NCBI GenBank assembly: GCA_030040395.1
Contig: JASHTU010000315.1
Coordinates: 1 to 5,531 of the forward strand
Direction: 5' to 3'
DNA from: Acidobacteriaceae bacterium
GTDB lineage: Bacteria; Acidobacteriota; Terriglobia; Terriglobales; Acidobacteriaceae
Length of the DNA stretch: 5,531 bases
Made by a program: the position numbers and the translations under genes
The notes under the pieces: generated by a model
The model's input: the letters and a program-made list of their open reading frames with translations, nothing else
Database searches by the model: none
What the model was told of the DNA's origin: nothing
Shown: positions 1-5,531 of the stretch, in pieces
How the letters are laid out: each line of letters starts with the position of its first letter
Numbering within the stretch: position 1 is the stretch's first letter

Positions 1-696
1 ACGCTCCTGTTGCCGATGCTCATGGTGCGCCGCGTGTTTCTCGACAAGCGCATTCGCTTCCTGGTCGTGTGCGTGCTCGTTCTGGCCGCTGGTCTCACCA
101 TCGAAATCTATCTTCTGCCCCATTACGTAGCGCCGTTTGTCGCAGCCTTCTACGCCATTGGCTTGCAGGCCATGCGCCATCTGCGCCTCTGGAAACCCGA
201 CGGCAAACCGGTGGGGCTGACCATGGTCCGGCTTACCGTTTTATCGTGCGTGGCGCTGGCAGGGCTGCGGCTGGTTGCGGAGCCGCTGCATCTAACTCCG
301 CCGGAGTGGCCTCCCAGCAACTGGAACTTCACCTGGTTCGGGCCGGAGCATTATGGGGCAGCGCGGGCGAAAGTCGAAAGCCAGCTCGAGCAGAACCCTG
401 GCCCGCAATTAGCCATCGTCCGCTATTCCTCCAGCCATAATCCGCTAGACGAATGGGTCTACAACTCCCCCGACATCGATCATTCCAAAGTGGTATGGGC
501 GAGAGACGCAGATTCTGTTGATAATACCCAGTTAACCCATTACTATTGCAACCGCAAGATTTGGCTGGTCGAACCGGATGCATTTCCGGTTCGAGTTACG
601 CCCTATCCGACGCCAAACCGAACAACGACCGCCGCGCACTCGGCCGCTGGCCCGGCTAGTGCACGCATAACAACACCGCAGGAGTTGGAGAAATGA
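1..696 (+). CDS. C-terminal part of a polytopic membrane protein, probable GT39/PMT-like glycosyltransferase (5' end outside window)
   Basis: The frame is open to the left edge, so the TTG at 10 is probably internal and about 231 C-terminal residues are visible. Numbering from base 1, hydrophobic segments lie near residues 20-39, 43-58 and 74-91, followed by a roughly 140-residue soluble tail. The tail contains [18 protein letters not shown] (138-155) and [12 protein letters not shown] (158-169), a pattern I associate with C-terminal domains of acidobacterial membrane proteins annotated as dolichyl-phosphate-mannose-protein-mannosyltransferase-like. The LLPHYVAPF segment (38-46) in the membrane part fits the same group. 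By family analogy it would move a sugar from a polyprenyl-phosphate donor to an acceptor on the outer face of the inner membrane. The catalytic N-terminal half is missing, so this is inference. The last 30 or so residues are Thr/Ala/Pro-rich and look like a flexible tail. Its TGA overlaps the ATG of the next gene, a GT2 that could supply the lipid-linked sugar. The family call is moderate; that the frame is coding is nearly certain. Confidence 0.8.
   Translation, partial: TLLLPMLMVRRVFLDKRIRFLVVCVLVLAAGLTIEIYLLPHYVAPFVAAFYAIGLQAMRHLRLWKPDGKPVGLTMVRLTVLSCVALAGLRLVAEPLHLTPPEWPPSNWNFTWFGPEHYGAARAKVESQLEQNPGPQLAIVRYSSSHNPLDEWVYNSPDIDHSKVVWARDADSVDNTQLTHYYCNRKIWLVEPDAFPVRVTPYPTPNRTTTAAHSAAGPASARITTPQELEK
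680..684 (+). promoter_or_regulatory. Ribosome binding site for the 693 start (translational coupling)
   Basis: AGGAG lies 8 bases before the ATG at 693, inside the end of the upstream gene. Together with the ATGA stop/start overlap it fixes the start of the GT2 gene and implies that the two proteins are made from one transcript. Confidence 0.75.
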
Positions 697-1481
697 TCAA
701 CGGAAAACGTATTGCTGTTGTCATGCCGGCGTATAACGCCGAAAAGACCCTCGAAAAGACCGTGAACGAATTGTCCGACATCGTCGATATCAAAATCCTC
801 GTTGACGATTCGAGCAAAGACGGCACCGCCGAGCTCTCGCAGCGCCTCGGTGTGCAGACCTTCATCCACGACGCTAATTACGGCTACGGGCGCAACCAGC
901 AGACCTGTTATCGCGAAGCTCTCGCCGCCGGCGCCGACATCGTCGTCATGGTCCATCCCGATTACCAGTACACGCCGTCCCTGGTTCCGGCCATGGCGGG
1001 CATGGTGGCCAGCGGCGTTTACGACATGGTGCTGGGCTCGCGCATTCTCGGCGCCGGCGCCTTGAAGGGCGGAATGCCGCGTTACAAATACGTCTTCAAC
1101 CGCTTGCTCACGGCCTTTCAAAACCTGTTTCTCGGCGTCAAGCTCTCCGAGTACCACACCGGCTTTCGCGCCTTTTCGCGCCAATTGCTGCTCACCTTGC
1201 CGCTGCTCGAGAATTCCGACGATTTTGTTTTTGACAACCAGATGATCGCGCAGGCGGTCATGTTCGGCTTTCGCATCGGCGAAATCTCCTGTCCGACGAA
1301 GTATTTCGAGGAAGCGTCCTCCATCAACTTCCGTCGCAGCGTGAAATACGGGCTCGGCGTGCTCGCCACCACGGCCATCTTTGTCGCCCACAGAGTGGGC
1401 GTGATGCGCGCGGCGCGCTTTGTTCCCTGGGGCCGAAAAGTGATGCAGCGGTATTATTCGCAATTTCCGCAACCTTGGTGA
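693..1481 (+). CDS. GT2 family glycosyltransferase, dolichyl-phosphate-mannose-synthase-like
   Basis: A complete 262-residue GT-A fold protein. The nucleotide-sugar-binding start [13 protein letters not shown] (7-19) is followed by [11 protein letters not shown] (35-45), which holds the first acidic pair, D38-D39. The metal-binding region is HPDYQYTP (88-95), in the place of the usual DxD. Further features typical of this group are GSRILG just after residue 110, then [10 protein letters not shown] and [12 protein letters not shown]. The family transfers a sugar from a nucleotide donor to polyprenyl phosphate at the cytoplasmic face of the inner membrane. There is no strong pair of C-terminal membrane helices, only one moderately hydrophobic stretch ([15 protein letters not shown]), so it is probably peripheral. 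The start overlaps the upstream stop by 4 bases and has a good AGGAG, so the two genes are an operon pair and this enzyme may feed the upstream membrane transferase. Its last 26 codons reappear, diverged, at 4127-4204. The actual sugar and lipid are unknown. Confidence 0.92.
   Translation: MINGKRIAVVMPAYNAEKTLEKTVNELSDIVDIKILVDDSSKDGTAELSQRLGVQTFIHDANYGYGRNQQTCYREALAAGADIVVMVHPDYQYTPSLVPAMAGMVASGVYDMVLGSRILGAGALKGGMPRYKYVFNRLLTAFQNLFLGVKLSEYHTGFRAFSRQLLLTLPLLENSDDFVFDNQMIAQAVMFGFRIGEISCPTKYFEEASSINFRRSVKYGLGVLATTAIFVAHRVGVMRAARFVPWGRKVMQRYYSQFPQPW
1404..1481 (+). repeat. Direct repeat, copy A: 3' end of the DPM-synthase-like GT2 gene
   Basis: The last 26 codons including the stop align without gaps to 4127-4204, with 63 of 78 bases identical by hand count. 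The encoded ends share [10 protein letters not shown] and YYS. Several of the differences are at third codon positions (TTT/TTC, TCG/TCC), as expected for coding paralogues. The repeat lies 2.7 kb from its partner in the same orientation. Confidence 0.85.
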
Positions 1482-1494
1482 GGGAGGGATACAC

Positions 1495-1626
1495 GTGCTG
1501 GAACAGCATGCCGAGACGATGCGTCGAGCATGCCTAGGTCCGCCCAGGAGATCAAGGGTCAGGGGCGATTTTAACCACCTGCCCGATTTGACGGTCAAGG
1601 AAGCTCCGGAATGGGACAGTCTGTAG
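1495..1626 (+). CDS. Possible 43-codon ORF, or chance open frame in the spacer
   Basis: A GTG at 1495 follows a purine-rich GGGAGGG (1482-1488) by 6 bases, a good Shine-Dalgarno arrangement. The frame is open for 43 codons to a TAG at 1624-1626, overlapping the start of the next GT2 gene by 16 bases. The peptide is basic (for example RRACLGPPRRSRVRG), has no membrane segment or signal peptide, and resembles nothing I recognise. It could be a leader ORF that couples translation into the GT2 gene, a remnant of a lost gene, or chance: in GC-rich DNA a 43-codon frame is unremarkable. The hairpin at 1506-1533 lies inside it. Confidence 0.2.
   Translation: MLEQHAETMRRACLGPPRRSRVRGDFNHLPDLTVKEAPEWDSL
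1506..1533 (+). other. Compact inverted-repeat hairpin in the spacer between the two GT2 genes
   Basis: GCATGC (1506-1511) can pair with GCATGC (1528-1533), and GACG (1515-1518) with CGTC (1522-1525), leaving an ATG triloop. The asymmetric internal loop is CGA opposite GA. No T-tract follows, so it is not a standard intrinsic terminator. It begins 24 bases after the stop of the first GT2 and could be an mRNA-stabilising or attenuating structure, or chance. Each GCATGC is itself a palindrome, which makes a chance match easier. Confidence 0.35.
1597..1603 (+). promoter_or_regulatory. Ribosome binding site for the 1611 start
   Basis: AAGGAAG ends 7 bases before the ATG at 1611. It supports that start, which also places the IPCY motif at the normal distance from the N-terminus of a GT2 protein. 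Confidence 0.5.
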
Positions 1627-2633
1627 CAGTCGTTATTCCATGTTATTGCGTGCGTTCGCAGATCCTGCCGGTGATCAGGCAGATCGGGACGGAGGTTGAC
1701 CGGATCATCGTGGTCGATGACGCCTGCCCTGAAGAGTCCGGTCGGTTTGTGCGTGAAAATTGTTTCGATCCCCGGGTGATCGTTCTGAAGAACGACAAGA
1801 ACTTGGGCGTCGGCGGAGCCGTATTGAATGGCTACTCTTGCGCGTTGCAGCTCGGGGCGGATGTAATCGTGAAGCTCGACGGCGATGGACAGATGGACCC
1901 TTGCTGGATCAAGTACCTCATTCGGCCGATCTTGGAGGGGCGGGCCGATTACGCAAAAGGCAATCGCTTCTTCAAAGTCGCGGGACTGCGTTCGATGCCG
2001 AGAGTTCGGTTGTTGGGGAATGCGATCTTGTCCTTTTTTTCCAAGATTTCTTCTGGGTATTGGGCAGTGTTCGATCCAACCAACGGCTACACCGCCATCA
2101 GCGCTTCGACATTCGCATTACTTCCCATCGAAGAGATAAGTCCCGGCTATTTTTTCGAATCCGACATGCTATACCAGCTCGGAATAGTGCGCGCCTCCGT
2201 GGTGGATGTCCCGATGGAGGCTGTTTACGCCAACGAGATCAGTCACCTCGTGGTTTCTCGCATCATGTGCCAGTTTCTCTACAAGCATTTGACGAACACG
2301 TGCAAGCGCATCGTATACAACTATTTTCTTCGGGACTTCTCCCTCGCGTCGATTGAGTTGATCACCGGGATCTGCTTCGTTCTTTTTGGGACAACTTTCG
2401 GCGCATACCACTGGACCGAAAGCATTCGAACGGGCGTCACCGCCACCACGGGAACGGTGATGCTGGCCGCGCTTCCAATCATCCTTGGAGTGCAACTGCT
2501 CCTGTCCTTCTTAGCTTGCGATATTGCTTCCACTCCCAACATGGCGATCCACAGATTCCTGCAAGAAGTACGGAAGCGAGAATCAGGTGATGGTCAGGAA
2601 TTGGAGTGGACGGAACATGCCACGCTGCGCTGA
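1611..2633 (+). CDS. GT2 family glycosyltransferase with two C-terminal transmembrane helices (polyprenyl-phosphate sugar transferase type)
   Basis: A complete 340-residue protein. The GT-A domain starts with VAVVIPCY (5-12). IIVVDDACPEES (32-43) carries the first acidic pair, NLGVGGAVLNGY (64-75) follows, and KLDGDGQMDP (88-97) contains the DxD-type metal site. Later come FDPTNGYTAI (154-163) and YFFESDMLYQLG (180-191), typical of the DPM/DPG-synthase-like group. Two hydrophobic helices (about 248-266 and 283-303) should anchor it in the inner membrane, and a short charged tail (VRKRESGDGQELEW) ends it. The family charges polyprenyl phosphate with a sugar, the donor for a periplasmic transferase. 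It differs strongly from the GT2 at 693-1481 (different motif spacing, added membrane helices), so it is not a recent duplicate. It overlaps the downstream DUF2142 gene by 17 bases, suggesting a two-gene unit. Hand-counted GC over 2041-2280 is about 52%, against about 57% over 1021-1260, a weak hint of different origin. Confidence 0.92.
   Translation: MGQSVAVVIPCYCVRSQILPVIRQIGTEVDRIIVVDDACPEESGRFVRENCFDPRVIVLKNDKNLGVGGAVLNGYSCALQLGADVIVKLDGDGQMDPCWIKYLIRPILEGRADYAKGNRFFKVAGLRSMPRVRLLGNAILSFFSKISSGYWAVFDPTNGYTAISASTFALLPIEEISPGYFFESDMLYQLGIVRASVVDVPMEAVYANEISHLVVSRIMCQFLYKHLTNTCKRIVYNYFLRDFSLASIELITGICFVLFGTTFGAYHWTESIRTGVTATTGTVMLAALPIILGVQLLLSFLACDIASTPNMAIHRFLQEVRKRESGDGQELEWTEHATLR
2603..2606 (+). 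promoter_or_regulatory. Probable ribosome binding site deciding the 2617 start of the DUF2142 gene
   Basis: GGAG lies 10 bases before the ATG at 2617, within the upstream gene. The in-frame ATG at 2524 would overlap the GT2 gene by 110 bases and add an unconvincing polar N-terminus. The ATG at 2590 is possible but its upstream region is weaker. The GTG at 2698 would cut into the first membrane helix. Confidence 0.45.
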
Positions 2634-4068
2634 TGATCGGGTCGCACGACGGCCGGACATCGCACGGTTCTTAAATGAGGGGAAAATCGGGCGCGTGGTT
2701 CTGGCGCTGCTCCTCGGCGCCATGGGCTCGATTCCATTGGTGTTTCTTACTCCGCCGTTCCAGGCGCCTGACGAAGTGCAACATTTCTACCGGGCGTATC
2801 AGCTGAGTGAGTTTCGATTACGCGCTGAAGTTCAGAATGGAGTCGCTGGCGGCGCCCTGCCGGATTCGCTCCCGCTGTTGGTGGGGTCGAGCGTGTACAC
2901 GCCGGACGGCATACTGTATCCGGCGACCCCGGCGCCGATTGCGAATACGCTGAAGCTGGCGTCGATCCCGCTGAATGGGGCGGCGAGAAGGTTCGTCGCG
3001 TTTCCAGGATCGGCATTTTATTCTCCTCTTCCCTATTTGCCGCAGGCGCTCGGCATAGCCATTGGCCGCGCAATCGGATTAGGGCCGCTCTATCTTTTTT
3101 ACTTGGGGCGCTTGTTCAACTGCCTGGCGGCATTGGGGCTGGTTGGTCTTGCCGTGAATTTTATGCCTGTCGCGGAGGAACTCATCATCCTCATCGGATC
3201 CTTGCCGATGTCGCTGTATTTGTACGCGTCGCTTTCTCCCGATGCGGCTGTGATCGGCTGGGCGCTCTTATTTAGCGCGTTGTCGTTTGCCGCCGGCGCG
3301 CGCGGGAACTGGAAAACATGGGAGCTGGGGATGGCCGCCGCGGCTGCCGCGGTGTTCTGCTCGGTGAAACCCGTATATGCTCCCATACTCCTGGCGGCGG
3401 TTGTCCCGGGAATATTCCGGCATGGTAAAGCCGGCAGAGTGATTCGGTCGCATGCCATCCTGCTTGCGGTAGCCCTGGGAGTTACTGCGGGCTGGCTACT
3501 CTTGGCAAAGTCCGCGATGACGTCCCCCTTGAGCGGAGCACACCCCTCGGTTCAGATGAACCTCATTTTGTTTCACCCGATGTCTCTTCTGCGTGCTCTA
3601 ATCAATACCCTGGGAATCTACAAGGTGATTTTTTTCTATTTTCAGGCCGTCGGCGATTTCGGATGGCTTACGGCGCCGCTCCAACCCCGCGTTGCATATC
3701 TCTTACCGCTTGCCGCTCTTGTCATCGTCTGGCGCCTCGGCATCCGCGGATCTGTGAAGCGCTCTGTCAGGAATGCGCTTTGGCGTCTCGGGCTCGCCTT
3801 CGCCAGTGCGGCGTTGGTCTTAGTCGCCATGTATCTCATGTATGCGCACGTGGGACAGAATAAAATAACGGGTGTACAAGGGCGATACTTTATCCCTATT
3901 CTCGCCATGGCCGGTATGGCTGCGATCGAGCTGACTCCTGGCGCGCGGTCTTCAACTCCGAGGTGGCGGAGCCTGGCGAGCCTCGCTGGCATCGTTGTGG
4001 TGGAGATCGCCGCCATGGATATAACGATCATCCGCGCGTTTCACGTCTTCTCCCCGGCTATTTTTTAG
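2617..4068 (+). CDS. DUF2142 family polytopic inner-membrane protein, putative surface-glycan glycosyltransferase
   Basis: A 483-residue protein from the ATG at 2617. After a short basic N-terminus, helix 1 (about 27-45) leads into the family signature APDEVQHFYRAYQ (50-62). Its acidic pair D52-E53 sits just outside the membrane, as in GT-C-type enzymes. A long extracytoplasmic loop follows, then YSPLPYLPQALG (135-146) and GRLFN (164-168). About eight to ten more hydrophobic segments follow, with QGRYFIP (421-427) before the last helices. All are features I associate with DUF2142 (PF09913). Members commonly sit in O-antigen or surface-polysaccharide loci beside GT2 genes, as here; no reaction is established to my knowledge. 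I infer that it uses the lipid-linked sugar made by the overlapping GT2. The stop codon comes immediately before sequence homologous to the end of the other GT2 gene (4068-4204), so its last few residues lie at a likely recombination joint and may not be the ancestral C-terminus. The family call is firm; the biochemical role is inferred. Confidence 0.88.
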   Translation: MPRCADDRVARRPDIARFLNEGKIGRVVLALLLGAMGSIPLVFLTPPFQAPDEVQHFYRAYQLSEFRLRAEVQNGVAGGALPDSLPLLVGSSVYTPDGILYPATPAPIANTLKLASIPLNGAARRFVAFPGSAFYSPLPYLPQALGIAIGRAIGLGPLYLFYLGRLFNCLAALGLVGLAVNFMPVAEELIILIGSLPMSLYLYASLSPDAAVIGWALLFSALSFAAGARGNWKTWELGMAAAAAAVFCSVKPVYAPILLAAVVPGIFRHGKAGRVIRSHAILLAVALGVTAGWLLLAKSAMTSPLSGAHPSVQMNLILFHPMSLLRALINTLGIYKVIFFYFQAVGDFGWLTAPLQPRVAYLLPLAALVIVWRLGIRGSVKRSVRNALWRLGLAFASAALVLVAMYLMYAHVGQNKITGVQGRYFIPILAMAGMAAIELTPGARSSTPRWRSLASLAGIVVVEIAAMDITIIRAFHVFSPAIF

Positions 4069-4204
4069 GCTTGGCGTGCCGTGTCGCCGCGTATCTACAA
4101 GACTCGCTGCGCACAACCTGACTGTAATGCGCGCGCCGTGCTTCGTTCCCTGGGGCAGAAAAGTGATGCAGCAGTATTATTCCCGCATTCCGCAAGGCTC
4201 TTAA
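4068..4204 (+). pseudogene. Orphan 3' fragment of a second DPM-synthase-like GT2 gene
   Basis: Frame 4067-4204 reads RLGVP...AAHNLTVMRAPCF, then [19 protein letters not shown] and TAA. It matches the C-terminus of the GT2 at 693-1481 (…LGV…[21 protein letters not shown]…). The match is strongest over the last 26 codons (4127-4204, 63 of 78 bases). It weakens upstream but can be followed, with two small insertions totalling 6 bases, to about 4068, where GGCTTGGCGTG matches GGCTCGGCGTG at 1351-1361. Everything 5' of that, including the whole catalytic domain, is absent and the DUF2142 gene is there instead. The fragment has no start or ribosome site, so it is very unlikely to be made as a protein. 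At about 81% identity it is not a fresh copy of gene 2. It is better explained as the tail of a paralogue whose body was deleted or replaced. Confidence 0.78.
4127..4204 (+). repeat. Direct repeat, copy B: best-conserved part of the orphan GT2 3' end
   Basis: Partner of 1404-1481, same orientation, gap-free over 78 bases, including an identical 11-base stretch (GTTCCCTGGGG). No similarity is visible after the two stop codons, so the repeat ends with the coding sequence. Confidence 0.85.
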
Positions 4205-4350
4205 CCAGCCCGGCGCCGGCCGGCGATTCGCTGCGTGCTCCGATAACGGAAGAACGGGGCGCGCGCTCGGCGCAGCCTCCATCAAAGCCTCCGGAAGCAG
4301 TGGGAGCTATACTGGCGCCGAGGCGGGAACATACATTCCGATCTGTCGTC
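4205..4350 (+). other. GC-rich spacer between the GT2 remnant and the outer-membrane protein gene
   Basis: 146 bases without a convincing gene. The start holds overlapping palindromes, CCGGCGCCGG (4210-4219) and CCGGCCGG (4216-4223), with no T-tract after them, so I do not call a terminator. The reading frame of the downstream gene stays open across the whole spacer, so an upstream start (for example GTG at 4300) cannot be excluded, but none there has a good ribosome site or gives a better signal peptide. Confidence 0.5.
4308..4313 (+). promoter_or_regulatory. Candidate -10 element upstream of the outer-membrane protein gene
   Basis: TATACT differs from the TATAAT consensus at one position and lies 38 bases before the ATG at 4351, a plausible place for its promoter. 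No recognisable -35 element sits 16-18 bases upstream. It is recorded as a weak candidate only. Confidence 0.2.
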
Positions 4351-5531
4351 ATGCCGCGTCCTGAAACTGCAATGCGGGTCCTGGCCAGCTTGCTCTGTTT
4401 CTTCTCCTCTTTTTTCGCCGGCGCACAGCTGCAAGCTGCTCATCCCCAACGGCGGGCCGTCTCCGCGCCGCCGCCCGCCGCCGCCCAGCCTCGTCCTGTT
4501 CCCCTGCGGGTCGAATTCACGATTGTCGACGAGAACGGCGTCGCCGTTCAGGGCGCACAAGTCACGGTCTTTGAGCCGGGTCTCGCCCCGGCGCCGCTGT
4601 GGACCGACTACGCCGGCCATTGCGGCTATACGCTGCAACAGAGCCAGCCTTATAGCGTTCACGTCGAAAAGCCAAACTTTTACACCGCTGACGAGAGCGG
4701 CGTCGCGGCCAATGAAGCGAGCCTGCGCCTCGTCCTGGCCCATGAACAGATGGTCAAGGAGCAGGTGAACGTCACCGCCTCCACGCCCGGCATCGATCCC
4801 GATCAGATCTCCGACAAAATGACCATGAACACGCCGGAGATCGTCAACATCCCCTATCCAACCTCGCGCGACATTCGCTTCCTGCTCCCTTTCTATCCCG
4901 GCGTGGTGCAGGATACTTCGGAGCAGGTCCATGTCGCCGGCTCCGAGACCTGGTCGACTTTGGACATCATCGACGGATTCGATGTGCGCTCGCCGGTCAA
5001 CGGCACGCTCGATATCCGGGTGAGCGCCGACGCCGTCCGCTCCATCGACGAGGAGTCCACGCGTTATCCAGTCCAGTTTGGCCGCGCCACCGGCGGCGTC
5101 ATCGGCTTTTATACCGGCATGGGCGATAACAAGTTCCGCTTTAACGCCACCAATTTCATCCCTTCCTTTCGCGACCTGAACGGCATCCGCTTCGACAAGT
5201 TCGTGCCCCGCTTCACTTTTTCCGGGCCGGTCAAGCGGGGCCGCGCGTGGTGGTACGACGGTTTAGAGACCGAGTACGATAACAACTACATCGCCGAACT
5301 GCCCGCCAACGCCGACACCAACCAGTTGGTGCGCGGCAGCAACCTCGTCAAGCTCCAAGCCAATCTAACCCCCGCCGACATTCTCACCGCGGGTTTGCTC
5401 TTCAACGACTATCATTCCCCCTACGAAGGCCTCTCGTCGCTGACCCCGCAGCAAAGCACCACCAAACGTGACATCATCGCCTGGCTGCCCTATCTACGCA
5501 ACCAGTGGAGCTTCCACAACGGCGCTCTGCT
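4351..5531 (+). CDS. TonB-dependent-receptor-like outer-membrane protein, N-terminal part (3' end outside window)
   Basis: An open frame of 393 codons runs off the right edge. Numbered from the ATG at 4351, a hydrophobic signal sequence (residues 9-25, LASLLCFFSSFFAGA, likely cleaved after A25) is followed by a Pro/Ala-rich linker (39-51). Next comes a beta-rich domain of carboxypeptidase-regulatory type (about 52-130, with FTIVDENGVAVQGAQVTVF). A plug-like region starts near VNVTAST (139-145), continues through NIPYPTSRDIRFLLPFYPG (166-184) and LDIIDGFDV (204-212), and includes RYPVQFGRATGGVIGFYTG. Alternating aromatic strands (KFRFNATNFIPSF and later) look like the start of the barrel. This arrangement is typical of the large Oar/CarboxypepD-reg TonB-dependent proteins abundant in Acidobacteriota. 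These sit in the outer membrane and are thought to bind or import glycans, peptides or chelated metals; the ligand here is unknown. The ATG at 4372 is an equally good start and gives a tighter signal peptide; neither has a strong ribosome site. A TonB box could not be identified with confidence. Confidence 0.85.
   Translation, partial: MPRPETAMRVLASLLCFFSSFFAGAQLQAAHPQRRAVSAPPPAAAQPRPVPLRVEFTIVDENGVAVQGAQVTVFEPGLAPAPLWTDYAGHCGYTLQQSQPYSVHVEKPNFYTADESGVAANEASLRLVLAHEQMVKEQVNVTASTPGIDPDQISDKMTMNTPEIVNIPYPTSRDIRFLLPFYPGVVQDTSEQVHVAGSETWSTLDIIDGFDVRSPVNGTLDIRVSADAVRSIDEESTRYPVQFGRATGGVIGFYTGMGDNKFRFNATNFIPSFRDLNGIRFDKFVPRFTFSGPVKRGRAWWYDGLETEYDNNYIAELPANADTNQLVRGSNLVKLQANLTPADILTAGLLFNDYHSPYEGLSSLTPQQSTTKRDIIAWLPYLRNQWSFHNGAL

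Noticed and set aside
1588..1593. TTGACG as a -35 element before the second GT2
   Set aside because: The matching -10 position would fall on the start codon of the gene and shows no -10-like sequence.
603..1598. A 331-codon open frame on the minus strand covering the first GT2 gene
   Set aside because: It lies antisense to a gene with clear GT2 motifs, lacks recognisable domains, and arises from GC-biased third positions of the real gene.
2034..2040. Runs of seven T (2034-2040 and 3629-3635) as possible slippage sites
   Set aside because: Both fall in hydrophobic codons (Phe-Phe) of intact frames and no useful alternative frame follows; the runs are explained by coding.
1760..2356. A 198-codon plus-strand frame inside the second GT2 gene
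   Set aside because: It is out of frame with a complete GT2 domain and has an Arg/Ser/Gln-rich composition without domains.
2633..2674. ATG overlapping the GT2 stop (TGATGA), which would mimic tight coupling to the next gene
   Set aside because: This ATG opens only a short frame and is not in the DUF2142 frame; the in-frame ATG at 2617 is preferred.
1404..4204. The two direct repeats as ends of an insertion sequence or attachment sites
   Set aside because: They are coding 3' ends with codon-like divergence; there are no terminal inverted repeats, no transposase or integrase between them, and no short exact core.
4210..4223. Overlapping CCGG-type palindromes as an intrinsic terminator
   Set aside because: No T-tract follows, the arms are very short, and such palindromes are expected by chance in GC-rich spacer DNA.
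4282..4932. A 216-codon open frame on the minus strand under the outer-membrane protein gene
   Set aside because: It is antisense to a frame with a signal peptide and plug-like motifs; its Arg/Gly/Asp-rich composition is typical of a shadow frame.

Overview
The window looks like chromosomal DNA from a moderately GC-rich, free-living Acidobacteriota (Koribacter/Solibacter-like). Three things point there: the type of TonB-dependent outer-membrane protein at the right edge, with an N-terminal carboxypeptidase-regulatory-like domain; the C-terminal domain style of the glycosyltransferase-like membrane protein at the left edge; and the DPM-synthase-like GT2 family. This assignment rests on remembered family resemblance, not on a search.

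Layout, all on the + strand. (1) 1-696 is the 3' part of a polytopic membrane protein, probably a GT39/PMT-like lipid-linked sugar transferase. Its stop overlaps the next start (ATGA). (2) 693-1481 is a complete DPM-synthase-like GT2. (3) 1482-1610 is a 129-base gap holding a compact hairpin and a doubtful 43-codon ORF. (4) 1611-2633 is a second, different GT2 with two C-terminal membrane helices. (5) 2617-4068 is a DUF2142 polytopic membrane protein that overlaps gene 4 by 17 bases. (6) 4068-4204 is an orphan 3' end of a DPM-synthase-like GT2. It matches the end of gene 2 (63 of 78 bases over the last 26 codons) but has no body. (7) 4205-4350 is GC-rich spacer. (8) 4351 to the right edge is the N-terminal 393 codons of a TonB-dependent-receptor-like outer-membrane protein.

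How the genes may work together: genes 1-2 and genes 4-5 are two modules of the same design, each pairing a cytoplasmic-face GT2 (which would make a polyprenyl-phosphate-linked sugar) with a polytopic membrane protein (which could use that lipid-linked donor on the periplasmic side). This fits cell-surface glycan or glycoprotein decoration; the sugars and acceptors cannot be read from the sequence. The outer-membrane protein gene appears to be a separate unit.

The most notable structure is the duplicated GT2 3' end. It brackets the second module and suggests that this GT2+DUF2142 pair was inserted next to, or replaced most of, a paralogous DPM-synthase-like gene. No CRISPR array, tRNA, rRNA or transposase was seen. 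I found no convincing evidence of a wholly new system.
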